Assembly: GCF_000027005.1 (NCBI RefSeq)
Contig: NC_012965.1
Span: 2,181,429-2,245,428, forward strand
DNA length: 64,000 nucleotides
Direction of reading: 5' to 3'
Source of the DNA: Komagataella phaffii GS115
Lineage: Eukaryota; Ascomycota; Pichiomycetes; Pichiales; Pichiaceae
Below the pieces are notes generated by a model. The model was not told the origin of the DNA. It worked only from the letters and a program-made list of their open reading frames with translations, and did not search any database. Positions 63,733 to 64,000 of the stretch are shown here, one piece after another (the first letter of the stretch is position 1; each line of letters opens with the position of its first letter). Both the position numbers and the translations under genes were made by a program.

Positions 63733-63868
63733 TGTGGCTACTTTTTGTGGAATTTGTGTATGGGATTGGAATTGGGAGAGGTAGGGGCCTTAGAAGTCGT
63801 TATATGGAAGTGTTGTTTTGTAGAAAGATATGAATAAGGAAGATGAAAAAAATTGGCGGTGGTCTGGG

Positions 63869-63876
63869 TATTTATA
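63869..63876 (-). promoter_or_regulatory. TATA box of the terminal gene
   Basis: TATAAATA on the minus strand lies 137 bases before the ATG and about 10 bases from the first telomere-repeat bases. It is a consensus-quality TATA element at a plausible yeast distance. Confidence 0.55.
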
Positions 63877-63885
63877 GTTTCTTAT

Positions 63886-64000
63886 ATGCTGGATGCTGGA
63901 TGCTGGATGCTGGATGCTGGATGCTGGATGCTGGATGCTGGATGCTGGATGCTGGATGCTGGATGCTGGATGCTGGATGCTGGATGCTGGATGCTGGATG
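63886..64000 (+). repeat. Telomere repeat array (TGGATGC)n
   Basis: Starting with a partial ATGC at 63886-63889, the sequence is 15 perfect copies of TGGATGC plus TGGATG, ending at the last base of the window. The G-rich strand runs 5' to 3' towards the end, the orientation of a right telomere. The 7-base unit is the Komagataella telomere repeat. The true length is cut by the window or assembly end. Confidence 0.97.

Overview
The window reads as the end of a budding-yeast chromosome of the Komagataella (Pichia pastoris/phaffii) type. Three things point there. The last ~115 bases are a perfect tandem array of the 7-base unit TGGATGC, the Komagataella telomere repeat. Positions 23433-29614 form a large, almost perfect inverted repeat with a unique core, the layout described for Komagataella centromeres. 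The intervening genes are compact, with a few introns of 46-58 bases, and match yeast families throughout. The centromere therefore lies only about 34 kb from the telomere, so the chromosome has a very short right arm. I cannot say from sequence alone which chromosome this is.

Layout. 1-21.4 kb is a gene-dense arm: the 3' end of a Lam/Ysp2-type sterol transfer gene, BNA3, DOT1, SSN2/MED13, a spliced MRPL39, SPT5, ERV25 (with a 5' reading-frame problem), an unrecognised gene, APT1, a PX sorting nexin (SNX41/ATG20 type), a spliced dynein light chain, a coiled-coil protein that may be Lrs4, OST3/OST6 and an EamA-type transporter. 21.4-30.2 kb is gene-free and centred on the centromere (left arm 23433-26081, core 26082-26964, right arm 26965-29614). 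30.2-58.1 kb is the short arm's gene cluster: a twice-spliced FPR2-type FKBP, a Zn2Cys6 factor, an Ecm33-type GPI protein, a decayed tRNA-Asp-like locus, STE20, MRP4, SFT1, CAP1, HSE1, MRPL36, TFC1, BYE1, RPL14, an unrecognised small gene, DID4/VPS2, a spliced MRP17, an unrecognised helical protein, a PP2C phosphatase, TPS1, a spliced VMA2 and a probable ATG14. 58.1-62 kb is gene-poor subtelomere with eroded coding traces, a strongly structured palindromic element and an AT-rich transition. A 567-codon orphan gene at 62029-63732 is the last gene, with its TATA box about 10 bp from the first telomere repeat.

Functionally the genes are mostly housekeeping: transcription and chromatin (DOT1, MED13, SPT5, BYE1, TFC1), mitochondrial ribosome (bL33m, uS2m, bL31m, bS6m), membrane traffic and ESCRT (ERV25, SFT1, HSE1, VPS2, sorting nexin, ATG14, VMA2), polarity and actin (STE20, CAP1, dynein light chain) and ER folding or glycosylation (FPR2, OST3). 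Neighbours are not organised as operons. They share divergent promoters or abut tail to tail. Several starts were moved inward from the longest open frame because the first codon was not ATG or because family alignment favours an internal ATG. Six genes need introns or a frame correction to make the full protein.
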